Shown: piece after piece, positions 41,330 through 52,444 of the stretch | Numbering within the stretch: the stretch's first letter is position 1 | Layout: the number at the start of each line of letters is the position of its first letter | NCBI RefSeq assembly: GCF_009870125.1 | Contig: NC_046679.1 | Coordinates: forward strand, 31,682,001-31,746,000 | Direction: 5' to 3' | Source: Drosophila pseudoobscura | Taxonomy: Eukaryota > Arthropoda > Insecta > Diptera > Drosophilidae | DNA: 64,000 nucleotides | The notes under the pieces: model-generated | What the model saw: only the letters and a program-made list of their open reading frames with translations | Databases searched by the model: none | Told to the model about the DNA's origin: nothing | Made by a program: the position numbers and the translations under genes

Positions 41330-41498
41330 TCTCCTTTTCACTACTTCGCTCGGTTCCTCTTCTTCTCTGTCCGCTGTTGATCTGCTGCTGTTACTTCTGC
41401 TGTTGCTGCTCATCAGTTGTTCCTCTGCTGCTGTTATTACTGCTGTTGCTTATCCCCGCTGCCCCCTCAATAGGCCAGCTGGCTCACTCCTTCTTACA
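41330..41498 (-). repeat. Element G 5' LTR, piece 3 (copy 1)
   Basis: 169 bp of CTG-rich LTR end matching 30425-30593, terminating at CTTACA before TATATAAGC. It is repeated at 45294-45462 and 49258-49426. Confidence 0.82.
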
Positions 41499-41558
41499 TA
41501 TATAAGCTAATTTTTCTCAACAACATCCCCACCACCGTGAATCAAGCACGCTCGTGAT

Positions 41559-42107
41559 TCACAATATGTCTAGCTTTGCCAGCATACAGGTTGGGCGGTG
41601 TAGAACTCCAGCCGTCGTCTTTACAGTGGCTGAGCGAACCTGTCCGTCGCGTCCAGGCGTGACTGCTAGAATAACTCCCTTTTTCCATTGAGATCGATGA
41701 AGATTCTTATCACAGATAAGAACAATGTCCATTTCAGCGAGTGGTGGCACTGGGTGATGCCACTTTGTCCGTCTGCATAGGTCTGGTAGGTACTCATTGA
41801 GCCACTTGTTCCAAAATGAGTGTGAGATCTGCTGAGCATGCGCCATTCCTTTCGAGTTGGCTGCTACTTCTCCTCTTGTGGATGTGGTGTCTGGCTAGAA
41901 TTGGGAGAACCTAAAAGAAAGTGATTAGGGATTATCGGAAGACGATCCGTCTGTGTGGTTATCCAGAACTATGTTTTCAGCGTTACACATTAGGCTATAC
42001 AGTATGTCTTCTTTCAGGTTTTTGTCATGCAGTGCGTGTCCTATGGCCCTCTTCACACTTCGTCCCAATCTTTCCCAGCACCACCTGCATGGGGGCTTAG
42101 CGGGCAA
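41559..42107 (-). pseudogene. Element J integrase C-terminal part (copy 1)
   Basis: The C-terminal domain (HSFWNKWLNEYLPDLCRRTKW, MDIVLICDKNLHRSQWKKG, PGRDGQVRSATVKTTAG, ending LAKLDIL) lies at 41846-41559. Upstream, 42107-41925 continues the core after a frameshift (WCWERLGRSVKRAIGHAL, DILYSLMCNAENIVLDN), with a deletion between NAENIV and the NHFLLGS-type region. It is repeated at 45523-46071 in copy 2; in copy 3 this part has been deleted. Confidence 0.8.
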
Positions 42108-42757
42108 TTAAACAGCCATTCGATCTGCTTGGTTGACAACTCGTTCGCTATTCTAATGTGATCGAGGTCCTGTAATTCTCTTTTCAATTCACGCTCAGCT
42201 CCCACCAAATTGGTACCATTGTCAGATCGGATTCTTACTGGACTTCCGCGCCGCGCCATGAAGTTATGCAATACTCGAAGACACGTATCTGTTGTCAGGT
42301 CCCTGGCAATTTCCAAATGAATTGCTCTTATTGTAAGGCATGTAAATATGCATATCCAGCGTTTCTCGGTACTCCTTCCTCTTACAAACAGAAACGGTCC
42401 CATATAGTCGATTCCAACATATGAGAATGGGCGTACGTACGGAGAGAGTCTGTCCTTAGGAAGTTGTCCCATTAATGGCGTTTTTGGTGAAGCTCTCTGG
42501 ATTTTACAAGTCATACAATTTCTAGCTGCACGGCGAACCTCCTGTCGGCAGTGTGGTATGTAGTACTTCCTGCGTATTTCTGCTATAATTGTGTTTTCAT
42601 TCTGGTGTTTCCATAGCTCGTGATAATGTCGCAAGACAACATCCTGTACATTGCGGATCACTATGAGTACAGCTTCTTCAATTTCAGCTACATCAAGGTA
42701 GACTTTTCGTTTGGTCTTACGATCACACCTCCTGTAGACCAAAGCGACAACTCGCAT
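42053..42757 (-). pseudogene. Element J integrase (copy 1)
   Basis: A 234-codon frame: N-terminal zinc finger (HYHELWKHQNENTIIAEIR, CRQEVRRAARNCMTCK), MGQLPKDRLSPYVRPF, first catalytic block YVGIDYMGPF, ICIFTCLTIRAIHLEIARDL, and second block IRSDNGTNLVGAE. It then shifts out of frame at SPHAGGA, just where the catalytic Glu segment (continued in the neighbouring frame as WERLGRSVK) begins. Broken by this frameshift. Confidence 0.85.
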
Positions 42758-43770
42758 CAGCCTTGTAAATGAAGAGAACCTTTCAGCAACTCCCTGTATA
42801 CGATATTGACAGATCCGTCTGAAGACATCTCATTGATTGATAACGTAAACTTGCTTCTTAGTTCCAGTTCAGTGTCACCAACGTCTGAAGTTCCTAGATT
42901 CCATTGACTTGCGTCCTCTTGAAGGAATTGAGGGCCTCTCAACCAGGAGGTTTCTCGAGTTCCAGATCTGAGTTTGATGCCAAAGTCTGCCGGGTTATCC
43001 TTAGTAGGCACCCAATGCCAATCTTCCAACCTTGTGGCTTCAAGTATCTCGTCAATTCTGTGTCCTACATATGGCTTATATTTTCTGTGATTTGATTTAA
43101 TCCATGTTAAGACAGTCTTGGAGTCGGACCACATGTGGACACATTTGGGGTTGACGTCGAGACCCTCAAGAATACATTTCCTGAGACGAGTTCCTAGCAC
43201 TGCCGCCTGTAGCTCGAGCCTGGGTATGGTCGATAGTTTCATTGGGGCACACTTGGTCTTTCCCATTATAAATGCGGACTTCCATCCAGATTTCGTACGT
43301 ATGCGCCAGTATCCAACTGCTGCATAAGCTGACTCACTCGCATCGCAAAATATGTGTAGTTCAATTGGTTCCCCTAAGAACTCTTCAGCGTAACATCGGT
43401 GTATCCTTATCTTGCATGCTTGGCTTAGGCTGCGCAACCAACAATTCCATTGCTTTATATCGTCGCCCTCAATTGGCTGGTCCCACTCTGTTCGCTTTTG
43501 CCATATTGACTGCAGAAGCAGTTTAGCGATCAGGGAATATTCGGCTAGAATTCCAAATGTGTCAAACACAGACATAACCACTCGCAATACTTCTCGCTTA
43601 GACGGTATTCTTCATTCTGAAAAGATTGATGCGTCAATTTTGTTAAACGAAAGTGAGAACCCAAATTCGTCGCTGCGTGTACACCAGTACATTCCCAGGA
43701 CTTTTTGATAATGCAAAGATTCATCCCTATCAAGAGTTATGGGTTCAGCTACTTGTTCGTTACCTAAAAC
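42757..43770 (-). pseudogene. Element J RNase H (copy 1)
   Basis: The 276-codon frame at 43587-42757 starts in the connection domain (SVFDTFGILAEYSLIAKLLLQ), followed by RNase H: LHIFCDASESAYAAVGY, KCAPMKLSTIPRLELQAAVLG, VHMWSDSKTVLTWIKSNHRKY, HWVPTKDNPADFGIK. The upstream part (43770-43600; LHYQKVLGMYWCTRSDEFGFS) is in the same frame but separated by a TGA near 43612. Its left neighbour on the chain is the N arm, so it is disconnected from the reverse transcriptase. It ends by overlap with the integrase frame. Confidence 0.83.
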
Positions 43771-43955
43771 CAAAGACTATACAATACCAAGATGTTGCAT
43801 GAGCGACCAAAAAGCTGTTCTATGGCGGGTGCTAACATTAGAACCCAAAAGTCACGAGGGAGCGCGCGGCGTTTCAATTCCCTTTTCGCCTGTACTTCGT
43901 CTCTACCGCGACCCCGCTGCCCATCGGTTTCTTCTGTTCGGTATTTCTGGACTCT
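43771..43955. repeat. Left arm of foldback element N (tandem copy 1, truncated)
   Basis: The 185 bp match the first 185 bp of N at 51087-51271, starting CAAAGACTATACAATA. The arm breaks at the tandem junction into I leader sequence, leaving no right arm. Confidence 0.85.
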
Positions 43956-46016
43956 ACTACGATCAAATAAAAAAAAAAGTCCAACCAATAGCGACTAATG
44001 AGGAATGATATTGATGCACAAGGTACCCCTATATAGAGTCGGTTGCAAAACGAATGTTTGAAAACAATATACCCTCGAAGTGCAGGGTAGCGCGTCACTT
44101 GGCGTTCCGTTATGGCCAAGCGCGGCACCGAAAAATATTCTCCCACCAACAACAACGCAAGCAAACGGTGGAGAAGCGAAAGCGAAATGGAAAACGCAAC
44201 GAATGCACCGCTGCTGCTGCTTGTATGTGTGTGCGTGTGGATGTAAGTGCTAGGTACCGTGGCTTGGGTTGACGACCCACCCTTTTGACGAGATGTAAAA
44301 CAACGGTTAAAACGGTGGACAACCGTTTTATATACAATATGTATAATTTAAAATGCGTATGTATGTATATGTAAGATAAATATGTATGTTGTGCCGGATG
44401 TATGGATCGCGTCTTATTTTTGTTGGCAATATCATTAGTTAAATACGGAGACGCAGTGATTTATTTTATTTATTCATAAAACCGAAAAACTATGGAACGT
44501 TGAGCATGGAAAAAAAAACAACAAAGTAATTGCAAGAATATGAATTTATGATTGTTGTCAGCCGCTTGGACTGCGTTGCGATGTGTACATGTGCGGGTAT
44601 GCATGTGCATATGTCAGCAACCAAAGCTCAGTTGGTAGCTGGGAGAGGTAGGAATATATACACTGGATCGGAGGTTGACCGCAGGAGCTTGCTCGGATCA
44701 AATTAAACCTTTGGAGAAGTAGTTGGTCACAACCGTTGGCAGAACGATGTATGGTTTAATTTGGAGCTACAGCGAGAAATGAATACATATGTATGTACAT
44801 ATGCCACGGGAACTCGGACTGGGATGGAAAACTCGCACGAAATCACTGCACTGGTGTTGGGCTTACTTATCTTGAACTTGAAGCGATCCGCCGATGCTGG
44901 CTGGGGTAAGCTTCTCATTATGGGGAAGGCGAAGATCCGGCTCGAAGGACCAATGTTTGTAGGGGGGCGGACGTGAAGCTCAAGTCTCCAACGACGATAT
45001 GGATGATGAAGTGAAACCTCCTGTAGCCGTCGCAAGAAAAGAAAATGCCGTGGTGCTTTGTGGTAAATGTGTATTATTTATTTCGGGGGGTCGCGCGGTA
45101 GATCGTGCGTTTGAAATGGGGGTTGAAACGTCACTCCTTAACTCTATGCCTTATGGTGCTTTTTCTGCCGTGAGCGCCGTGTGGATCGTGGATTGTGGAT
45201 CCGAGCGCCCCTCCGAGCGCGCGAGACCGAGCCGGGACCGAGGCGCGCGGAGCCGGCACAGTGCGCGGAAACTGTCTACTGCTGGCCTGAACATCTCCTT
45301 TTCACTACTTCGCTCGGTTCCTCTTCTTCTCTGTCCGCTGTTGATCTGCTGCTGTTACTTCTGCTGTTGCTGCTCATCAGTTGTTCCTCTGCTGCTGTTA
45401 TTACTGCTGTTGCTTATCCCCGCTGCCCCCTCAATAGGCCAGCTGGCTCACTCCTTCTTACATATATAAGCTAATTTTTCTCAACAACATCCCCACCACC
45501 GTGAATCAAGCACGCTCGTGATTCACAATATGTCTAGCTTTGCCAGCATACAGGTTGGGCGGTGTAGAACTCCAGCCGTCGTCTTTACAGTGGCTGAGCG
45601 AACCTGTCCGTCGCGTCCAGGCGTGACTGCTAGAATAACTCCCTTTTTCCATTGAGATCGATGAAGATTCTTATCACAGATAAGAACAATGTCCATTTCA
45701 GCGAGTGGTGGCACTGGGTGATGCCACTTTGTCCGTCTGCATAGGTCTGGTAGGTACTCATTGAGCCACTTGTTCCAAAATGAGTGTGAGATCTGCTGAG
45801 CATGCGCCATTCCTTTCGAGTTGGCTGCTACTTCTCCTCTTGTGGATGTGGTGTCTGGCTAGAATTGGGAGAACCTAAAAGAAAGTGATTAGGGATTATC
45901 GGAAGACGATCCGTCTGTGTGGTTATCCAGAACTATGTTTTCAGCGTTACACATTAGGCTATACAGTATGTCTTCTTTCAGGTTTTTGTCATGCAGTGCG
46001 TGTCCTATGGCCCTCT

Positions 46017-46721
46017 TCACACTTCGTCCCAATCTTTCCCAGCACCACCTGCATGGGGGCTTAGCGGGCAATTAAACAGCCATTCGATCTGCTTGGTTGA
46101 CAACTCGTTCGCTATTCTAATGTGATCGAGGTCCTGTAATTCTCTTTTCAATTCACGCTCAGCTCCCACCAAATTGGTACCATTGTCAGATCGGATTCTT
46201 ACTGGACTTCCGCGCCGCGCCATGAAGTTATGCAATACTCGAAGACACGTATCTGTTGTCAGGTCCCTGGCAATTTCCAAATGAATTGCTCTTATTGTAA
46301 GGCATGTAAATATGCATATCCAGCGTTTCTCGGTACTCCTTCCTCTTACAAACAGAAACGGTCCCATATAGTCGATTCCAACATATGAGAATGGGCGTAC
46401 GTACGGAGAGAGTCTGTCCTTAGGAAGTTGTCCCATTAATGGCGTTTTTGGTGAAGCTCTCTGGATTTTACAAGTCATACAATTTCTAGCTGCACGGCGA
46501 ACCTCCTGTCGGCAGTGTGGTATGTAGTACTTCCTGCGTATTTCTGCTATAATTGTGTTTTCATTCTGGTGTTTCCATAGCTCGTGATAATGTCGCAAGA
46601 CAACATCCTGTACATTGCGGATCACTATGAGTACAGCTTCTTCAATTTCAGCTACATCAAGGTAGACTTTTCGTTTGGTCTTACGATCACACCTCCTGTA
46701 GACCAAAGCGACAACTCGCAT
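46017..46721 (-). pseudogene. Element J integrase (copy 2)
   Basis: Same 234-codon frame as copy 1 with the YVGIDYMGPF and IRSDNGTNLV blocks and the same frameshift at SPHAGGA. I see no difference in translation from copy 1. Confidence 0.85.
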
Positions 46722-47734
46722 CAGCCTTGTAAATGAAGAGAACCTTTCAGCAACTCCCTGTATACGATATTGACAGATCCGTCTGAAGACATCTCATTGA
46801 TTGATAACGTAAACTTGCTTCTTAGTTCCAGTTCAGTGTCACCAACGTCTGAAGTTCCTAGATTCCATTGACTTGCGTCCTCTTGAAGGAATTGAGGGCC
46901 TCTCAACCAGGAGGTTTCTCGAGTTCCAGATCTGAGTTTGATGCCAAAGTCTGCCGGGTTATCCTTAGTAGGCACCCAATGCCAATCTTCCAACCTTGTG
47001 GCTTCAAGTATCTCGTCAATTCTGTGTCCTACATATGGCTTATATTTTCTGTGATTTGATTTAATCCATGTTAAGACAGTCTTGGAGTCGGACCACATGT
47101 GGACACATTTGGGGTTGACGTCGAGACCCTCAAGAATACATTTCCTGAGACGAGTTCCTAGCACTGCCGCCTGTAGCTCGAGCCTGGGTATGGTCGATAG
47201 TTTCATTGGGGCACACTTGGTCTTTCCCATTATAAATGCGGACTTCCATCCAGATTTCGTACGTATGCGCCAGTATCCAACTGCTGCATAAGCTGACTCA
47301 CTCGCATCGCAAAATATGTGTAGTTCAATTGGTTCCCCTAAGAACTCTTCAGCGTAACATCGGTGTATCCTTATCTTGCATGCTTGGCTTAGGCTGCGCA
47401 ACCAACAATTCCATTGCTTTATATCGTCGCCCTCAATTGGCTGGTCCCACTCTGTTCGCTTTTGCCATATTGACTGCAGAAGCAGTTTAGCGATCAGGGA
47501 ATATTCGGCTAGAATTCCAAATGTGTCAAACACAGACATAACCACTCGCAATACTTCTCGCTTAGACGGTATTCTTCATTCTGAAAAGATTGATGCGTCA
47601 ATTTTGTTAAACGAAAGTGAGAACCCAAATTCGTCGCTGCGTGTACACCAGTACATTCCCAGGACTTTTTGATAATGCAAAGATTCATCCCTATCAAGAG
47701 TTATGGGTTCAGCTACTTGTTCGTTACCTAAAAC
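46721..47734 (-). pseudogene. Element J RNase H (copy 2)
   Basis: Same as 42757-43770, including the TGA upstream of the 276-codon frame. The right neighbour is the second N arm. Confidence 0.83.
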
Positions 47735-47919
47735 CAAAGACTATACAATACCAAGATGTTGCATGAGCGACCAAAAAGCTGTTCTATGGCGGGTGCTAAC
47801 ATTAGAACCCAAAAGGCACGAGGGAGCGCGCGGCGTTTCAATTCCCTTTTCGCCTGTACTTCGTCTCTACCGCGACCCCGCTGCCCATCGGTTTCTTCTG
47901 TTCGGTATTTCTGGACTCT
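47735..47919. repeat. Left arm of foldback element N (tandem copy 2, truncated)
   Basis: The same 185-bp arm as at 43771-43955, with aaaagGcacg like copy 3 instead of the T of copy 1. It is again joined directly to I leader sequence. Confidence 0.85.
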
Positions 47920-49434
47920 ACTACGATCAAATAAAAAAAAAAGTCCAACCAATAGCGACTAATGAGGAATGATATTGATGCACAAGGTACCCCTATATAG
48001 AGTCGGTTGCAAAACGAATGTTTGAAAACAATATACCCTCGAAGTGCAGGGTAGCGCGTCACTTGGCGTTCCGTTATGGCCAAGCGCGGCACCGAAAAAT
48101 ATTCTCCCACCAACAACAACGCAAGCAAACGGTGGAGAAGCGAAAGCGAAATGGAAAACGCAACGAATGCACCGCTGCTGCTGCTTGTATGTGTGTGCGT
48201 GTGGATGTAAGTGCTAGGTACCGTGGCTTGGGTTGACGACCCACCCTTTTGACGAGATGTAAAACAACGGTTAAAACGGTGGACAACCGTTTTATATACA
48301 ATATGTATAATTTAAAATGCGTATGTATGTATATGTAAGATAAATATGTATGTTGTGCCGGATGTATGGATCGCGTCTTATTTTTGTTGGCAATATCATT
48401 AGTTAAATACGGAGACGCAGTGATTTATTTTATTTATTCATAAAACCGAAAAACTATGGAACGTTGAGCATGGAAAAAAAAACAACAAAGTAATTGCAAG
48501 AATATGAATTTATGATTGTTGTCAGCCGCTTGGACTGCGTTGCGATGTGTACATGTGCGGGTATGCATGTGCATATGTCAGCAACCAAAGCTCAGTTGGT
48601 AGCTGGGAGAGGTAGGAATATATACACTGGATCGGAGGTTGACCGCAGGAGCTTGCTCGGATCAAATTAAACCTTTGGAGAAGTAGTTGGTCACAACCGT
48701 TGGCAGAACGATGTATGGTTTAATTTGGAGCTACAGCGAGAAATGAATACATATGTATGTACATATGCCACGGGAACTCGGACTGGGATGGAAAACTCGC
48801 ACGAAATCACTGCACTGGTGTTGGGCTTACTTATCTTGAACTTGAAGCGATCCGCCGATGCTGGCTGGGGTAAGCTTCTCATTATGGGGAAGGCGAAGAT
48901 CCGGCTCGAAGGACCAATGTTTGTAGGGGGGCGGACGTGAAGCTCAAGTCTCCAACGACGATATGGATGATGAAGTGAAACCTCCTGTAGCCGTCGCAAG
49001 AAAAGAAAATGCCGTGGTGCTTTGTGGTAAATGTGTATTATTTATTTCGGGGGGTCGCGCGGTAGATCGTGCGTTTGAAATGGGGGTTGAAACGTCACTC
49101 CTTAACTCTATGCCTTATGGTGCTTTTTCTGCCGTGAGCGCCGTGTGGATCGTGGATTGTGGATCCGAGCGCCCCTCCGAGCGCGCGAGACCGAGCCGGG
49201 ACCGAGGCGCGCGGAGCCGGCACAGTGCGCGGAAACTGTCTACTGCTGGCCTGAACATCTCCTTTTCACTGCTTCGCTCGGTTCCTCTTCTTCTCTGTCC
49301 GCTGTTGATCTGCTGCTGTTACTTCTGCTGTTGCTGCTCATCAGTTGTTCCTCTGCTGCTGTTATTACTGCTGTTGCTTATCCCCGCTGCCCCCTCAATA
49401 GGCCAGCTGGCTCACTCCTTCTTACATATATAAG

Positions 49435-50073
49435 CTAATTTTTTTCAGAGAACAACTCGTTCGCTATTCTAATGTGATCGAGGTCCTGTAATTCTCTTTT
49501 CAATTCACGCTCAGCTCCCACCAAATTGGTACCATTGTCAGATCGGATTCTTACTGGACTTCCGCGCCGCGCCATGAAGTTATGCAATACTCGAAGACAC
49601 GTATCTGTTGTCAGGTCCCTGGCAATTTCCAAATGAATTGCTCTTATTGTAAGGCATGTAAATATGCATATCCAGCGTTTCTCGGTACTCCTTCCTCTTA
49701 CAACCAGAAACGGTCCCATATAGTCGATTCCAACATATGAGAATGGGCGTACGTACGGAGAGAGTCTGTCCTTAGGAAGTTGTCCCATTAATGGCGTTTT
49801 TGGTGAAGCTCTCTGGATTTTACAAGTCATACAATTTCTAGCTGCACGGCGAACCTCCTGTCGGCAGTGTGGTATGTAGTACTTCCTGCGTATTTCTGCT
49901 ATAATTGTGTTTTCATTCTGGTGTTTCCATAGCTCGTGATAATGTCGCAAGACAACATCCTGTACATTGCGGATCACTATGAGTACAGCTTCTTCAATTT
50001 CAGCTACATCAAGGTAGACTTTTCGTTTGGTCTTACGATCACACCTCCTGTAGACCAAAGCGACAACTCGCAT
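49435..50073 (-). pseudogene. Element J integrase (copy 3, truncated)
   Basis: A 212-codon frame matching copies 1 and 2 up to HIRIANEL, then running into the deletion junction. One substitution changes FLFVRG to FLVVRG. The catalytic Glu region and C-terminal domain are lost. Confidence 0.85.
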
Positions 50074-51086
50074 CAGCCTTGTAAATGAAGAGAACCTTTC
50101 AGCAACTCCCTGTATACGATATTGACAGATCCGTCTGAAGACATCTCATTGATTGATAACGTAAACTTGCTTCTTAGTTCCAGTTCAGTGTCACCAACGT
50201 CTGAAGTTCCTAGATTCCATTGACTTGCGTCCTCTTGAAGGAATTGAGGGCCTCTCAACCAGGAGGTTTCTCGAGTTCCAGATCTGAGTTTGATGCCAAA
50301 GTCTGCCGGGTTATCCTTAGTAGGCACCCAATGCCAATCTTCCAACCTTGTGGCTTCAAGTATCTCGTCAATTCTGTGTCCTACATATGGCTTATATTTT
50401 CTGTGATTTGATTTAATCCATGTTAAGACAGTCTTGGAGTCGGACCACATGTGGACACATTTGGGGTTGACGTCGAGACCCTCAAGAATACATTTCCTGA
50501 GACGAGTTCCTAGCACTGCCGCCTGTAGCTCGAGCCTGGGTATGGTCGATAGTTTCATTGGGGCACACTTGGTCTTTCCCATTATAAATGCGGACTTCCA
50601 TCCAGATTTCGTACGTATGCGCCAGTATCCAACTGCTGCATAAGCTGACTCACTCGCATCGCAAAATATGTGTAGTTCAATTGGTTCCCCTAAGAACTCT
50701 TCAGCGTAACATCGGTGTATCCTTATCTTGCATGCTTGGCTTAGGCTGCGCAACCAACAATTCCATTGCTTTATATCGTCGCCCTCAATTGGCTGGTCCC
50801 ACTCTGTTCGCTTTTGCCATATTGACTGCAGAAGCAGTTTAGCGATCAGGGAATATTCGGCTAGAATTCCAAATGTGTCAAACACAGACATAACCACTCG
50901 CAATACTTCTCGCTTAGACGGTATTCTTCATTCTGAAAAGATTGATGCGTCAATTTTGTTAAACGAAAGTGAGAACCCAAATTCGTCGCTGCGTGTACAC
51001 CAGTACATTCCCAGGACTTTTTGATAATGCAAAGATTCATCCCTATCAAGAGTTATGGGTTCAGCTACTTGTTCGTTACCTAAAAC
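50073..51086 (-). pseudogene. Element J RNase H (copy 3)
   Basis: Same as the other copies. This is the copy still linked to the original neighbours: N (51087-51813) sits between it and the reverse transcriptase at 51821-52444, and removing N with one target duplication restores the chain order. Confidence 0.83.
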
Positions 51087-51813
51087 CAAAGACTATACAA
51101 TACCAAGATGTTGCATGAGCGACCAAAAAGCTGTTCTATGGCGGGTGCTAACATTAGAACCCAAAAGGCACGAGGGAGCGCGCGGCGTTTCAATTCCCTT
51201 TTCGCCTGTACTTCGTCTCTACCGCGACCCCGCTGCCCATCGGTTTCTTCTGTTCGGTATTTCTGGACTCTCGAGCCCAGCACCGTCGAAGCGGTGGTCG
51301 CGGATCGCCGATGTCTTTGGAGCGGCACAGTGAGACCTTTGGCCGTCTCAGCTTGCTAAATTAGTTAGTGAATATGAGTTCAATAAATATTTGCACACTG
51401 AAAAAATGTTAAACTTTGAGTGCTTATATATATCTCCTAAACTAAAACTATCTTAAAATTCGATTGGAAAATTCTCTAATAGATGCGTACATTTAATTTA
51501 TCTAAAGCACTCATACAATTTTTTTACTATTTCGGCTGAGTCCCACTGTGCCGCGCCAAAGACATCAGCGACCACGCTGCCCTACGGTTTCGGCACTCAG
51601 ACGATTAATATTTTGTTTTTGTATTCTTTCTCTCGAGACACACCGACTCGATGCTGACCGAGGCATTGACGAAGCCGCGTAGTTTTTCGGAGGCGAAGGT
51701 AGCGTAAAAGAGAATTGAAGTAATAGCCCCGCGCGCCCGTACCGTGAAGCGTCAAACGAAAATTGAAAAAGAATTTGTTCCTCATGCAACATCTTAGTAT
51801 TGTATAGTCTTTG
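51087..51813. mobile_element. Foldback-type DNA transposon N with 7-bp target duplication
   Basis: A 727-bp insertion in the J pol frame, flanked by CTAAAAC at 51080-51086 and 51814-51820. Its ends are inverted repeats starting CAAAGACTATACAATAC and continuing through AAGATGTTGCATGAG. Inverted similarity goes on imperfectly for about 250-270 bp per side (a gcgcgcgg block, then gatgtctttgg and gcggcacagtg), leaving an AT-rich centre of about 200 bp that itself has gagtgctt/aagcactc inverted pieces. There is no transposase. Long terminal inverted repeats with 7-bp duplications are known from P-superfamily elements such as Galileo and 1360/Hoppel; the superfamily here is inferred from these traits only. 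Confidence 0.85.
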
Positions 51814-51820
51814 CTAAAAC

Positions 51821-52444
51821 GTTGTTGAAAAATTTCGAATTGGACACAAACTTTCTCAGTTCGAATCCTCCCTTTGTGTGAATGTCAACTACCTCCTTCA
51901 CGACTCTCACATCCGATTTTTCGGATGAAAAACAATGCACCAAATCGTCCACATAATGGTTTTTAATAATGCCATTCACCGCATCTGGATACGATTCCCT
52001 AAATTCAAGTGCGTTTCTATTTTTCACGTATTGAGCAGAGGCCGGTGAACATTTGGCTCCAAAGGTCATGACATGCATTTCATACTCCTTCATCTCGTCG
52101 CCTGGATTCTTCCTCCATAGTATGCGTTGGGCACATCGATCTTCCTTTCGTATTATGACTTGGTGGAACATTTCTGCTATGTCAGCACAGACTCCAATCG
52201 GGTTCTGTCTGAACCTCATAAGACTGTCCGTTAAGAATTGATACCCGTCGGGGCCAGTCATGAGCATGGAGTTTAACGACACTCCATCGACTTCTGCATC
52301 CGCGTCGAAAACAATTCTCAACTTGCCGGGCTTGTTAGGATTTAAGACCCCAAAATGAGGCAGGAACCATTCTTTTTTCTTGTCCACTTCCAGTTCATTG
52401 CTTGTGATATGCCGAATGTATGACTTTTCTTCGTATGCTTCCAT
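51821..52444 (-). pseudogene. Element J reverse transcriptase
   Basis: An open frame of about 208 codons: EWFLPHFGVLNPNKPGKLRI, then VFDADAEVDGVSLNSMLMTGP, CADIAEMFHQVIIRKEDR, TFGAKCSPASAQYV and the catalytic NHYVDDLVHCFSS, then GGFELRKFVSNSKFF. These are BEL/Pao RT blocks in the right order with the YVDD site present. The frame is cut downstream by N. The Met at 52444 is internal; the preceding linker is in other frames. Confidence 0.88.

Larger units (their letters stand above)
30287..41498 (-). mobile_element. Gypsy-superfamily LTR retrotransposon G (split by H and I)
   Basis: The left LTR (30287-30593, 307 bp) starts TGTAAGATATT and ends CTTACA. The right LTR starts at 33968 and is found in three pieces (33968-34030, 34746-34833, 41330-41498) because solo LTR H and BEL element I are inserted in it. 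TATA repeats flank both outer ends, so the target duplication is 4-6 bp but ambiguous. The interior (30594-33967) is a shortened minus-strand gag-pol with frameshifts, stops and an integrase deletion. The LTR copies differ at many positions (several per 100 bp), so G is older than A, B, D, E and copia. Confidence 0.85.
43956..47919. repeat. Tandem copy 2 (I leader and LTR, G LTR end, J pol, N arm)
   Basis: A complete second copy of 39992-43955, offset by 3,964 bp throughout. It holds I leader 43956-44953, I LTR 44954-45293, G LTR piece 45294-45462, J integrase C-terminal part 45523-46071, J integrase 46017-46721, J RNase H 46721-47734 and an N arm 47735-47919. Translations of the J frames are the same as in copy 1. 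Confidence 0.92.
39992..51271. repeat. Head-to-tail triplication of a 3,964-bp segment spanning parts of I, G, J and N
   Basis: Copy 1 is 39992-43955, copy 2 is 43956-47919 and copy 3 is 47920-51271 (3,352 bp; 612 bp missing). Each runs through the I leader, the I 5' LTR, the last piece of the G LTR, the pol gene of J and about 185 bp of the left arm of foldback element N. The joins read ggactct/actacgatc with at most one shared base. Copy 1 is continuous with the rest of I on its left; copy 3 is continuous with the rest of N and the J reverse transcriptase on its right. Few single-base differences exist, for example aaaagTcacg in copy 1 against aaaagGcacg in copies 2 and 3. Confidence 0.92.
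47920..51271. repeat. Tandem copy 3 (612-bp deletion)
   Basis: The third copy holds I leader 47920-48917, I LTR 48918-49257 and G LTR piece 49258-49426, then jumps after ctaattttt through a short tttcagaga-like filler to aacaactcgttcgc in the J integrase. Corresponding sequence about 45480-46095 of copy 2 is missing, which removes the J LTR start and integrase C-terminus. J integrase (49435-50073) and RNase H (50073-51086) follow, and then N without interruption. Confidence 0.9.

Noticed and set aside
41035..41505. Leucine-rich 156-codon frame that could look like a membrane protein
   Set aside because: It spans the I LTR and the CTG-rich G LTR across an insertion border and recurs in each tandem copy; it is non-coding LTR sequence.
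39992..51271. Dismissing the triplication as pure assembly duplication
   Set aside because: Copies carry private substitutions and a private 612-bp deletion, so it is kept as a finding, with the artefact possibility stated.
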